NCBI GenBank assembly: GCA_948663505.1
Contig: CAPNAQ010000079.1
Location: 2,476-8,187, forward strand
Length of the DNA stretch: 5,712 nt
Direction: 5' to 3'
Origin: an uncultured Clostridia bacterium
GTDB lineage: Bacteria; Bacillota; Clostridia; TANB77; CAG-508
Of this stretch, positions 5,705-5,712 are shown one piece after another (the stretch's first letter is position 1; each line of letters opens with the position of its first letter). The position numbers and the translations under genes were made by a program. Under the pieces are notes generated by a model. It had not been told where the DNA came from, made no database searches, and worked only from the letters and a program-made list of their open reading frames with translations.

Positions 5705-5712
5705 TATTTATA

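Overview
The window is strongly AT-rich, with A/T-ending codons, purine-rich Shine-Dalgarno sequences (AGGGGAG, GGAGG, AGGAG), a TTG start and a CCA-encoding tRNA gene. Together with the RbgA and Mini-RNase III pair, this points to a low-GC Bacillota genome, most likely an anaerobic Clostridia-type lineage. The species cannot be fixed from the sequence. All recognised genes lie on the + strand.

Left third (1-1100): two genes with no function I can recognise. The first is the 3' part of a small protein with two membrane segments, running in from the left edge. The second is a soluble 234-residue protein with its own strong ribosome binding site. This part looks like accessory DNA.

Junction (1100-1355): a short AT-rich spacer leads into a 57-codon remnant of a Sua5/TsaC/YrdC threonylcarbamoyl-AMP synthase. 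The remnant has the FPTDTVYGIG signature but stops where the conserved KGR motif should be completed. It runs directly into, and overlaps, the start of rbgA.

Central part (1342-2843): rbgA (a circularly permuted GTPase of 50S assembly) is followed by mrnC (Mini-RNase III, 23S rRNA maturation). These two act on the same process, late large-subunit maturation. Between them lies a compact repeat with a TGTCC/GGACA dyad and a tandem GATGGACATT. A good sigma-A-type promoter, its -35 box overlapping the last codons and stop of mrnC, drives a tRNA-Glu(CTC) gene.

Right half (2844-5712): a spacer with a perfect 16-bp AT-rich inverted repeat leads to a complete 909-residue P2-type ATPase, most likely a calcium exporter, which ends eight bases before the window edge.

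I do not see a new multi-gene system here. The points that most deserve a second look are the sua5/rbgA junction, the rbgA-mrnC pairing with its structured spacer, the inverted repeat ahead of the ATPase, and the unrecognised 234-residue protein.
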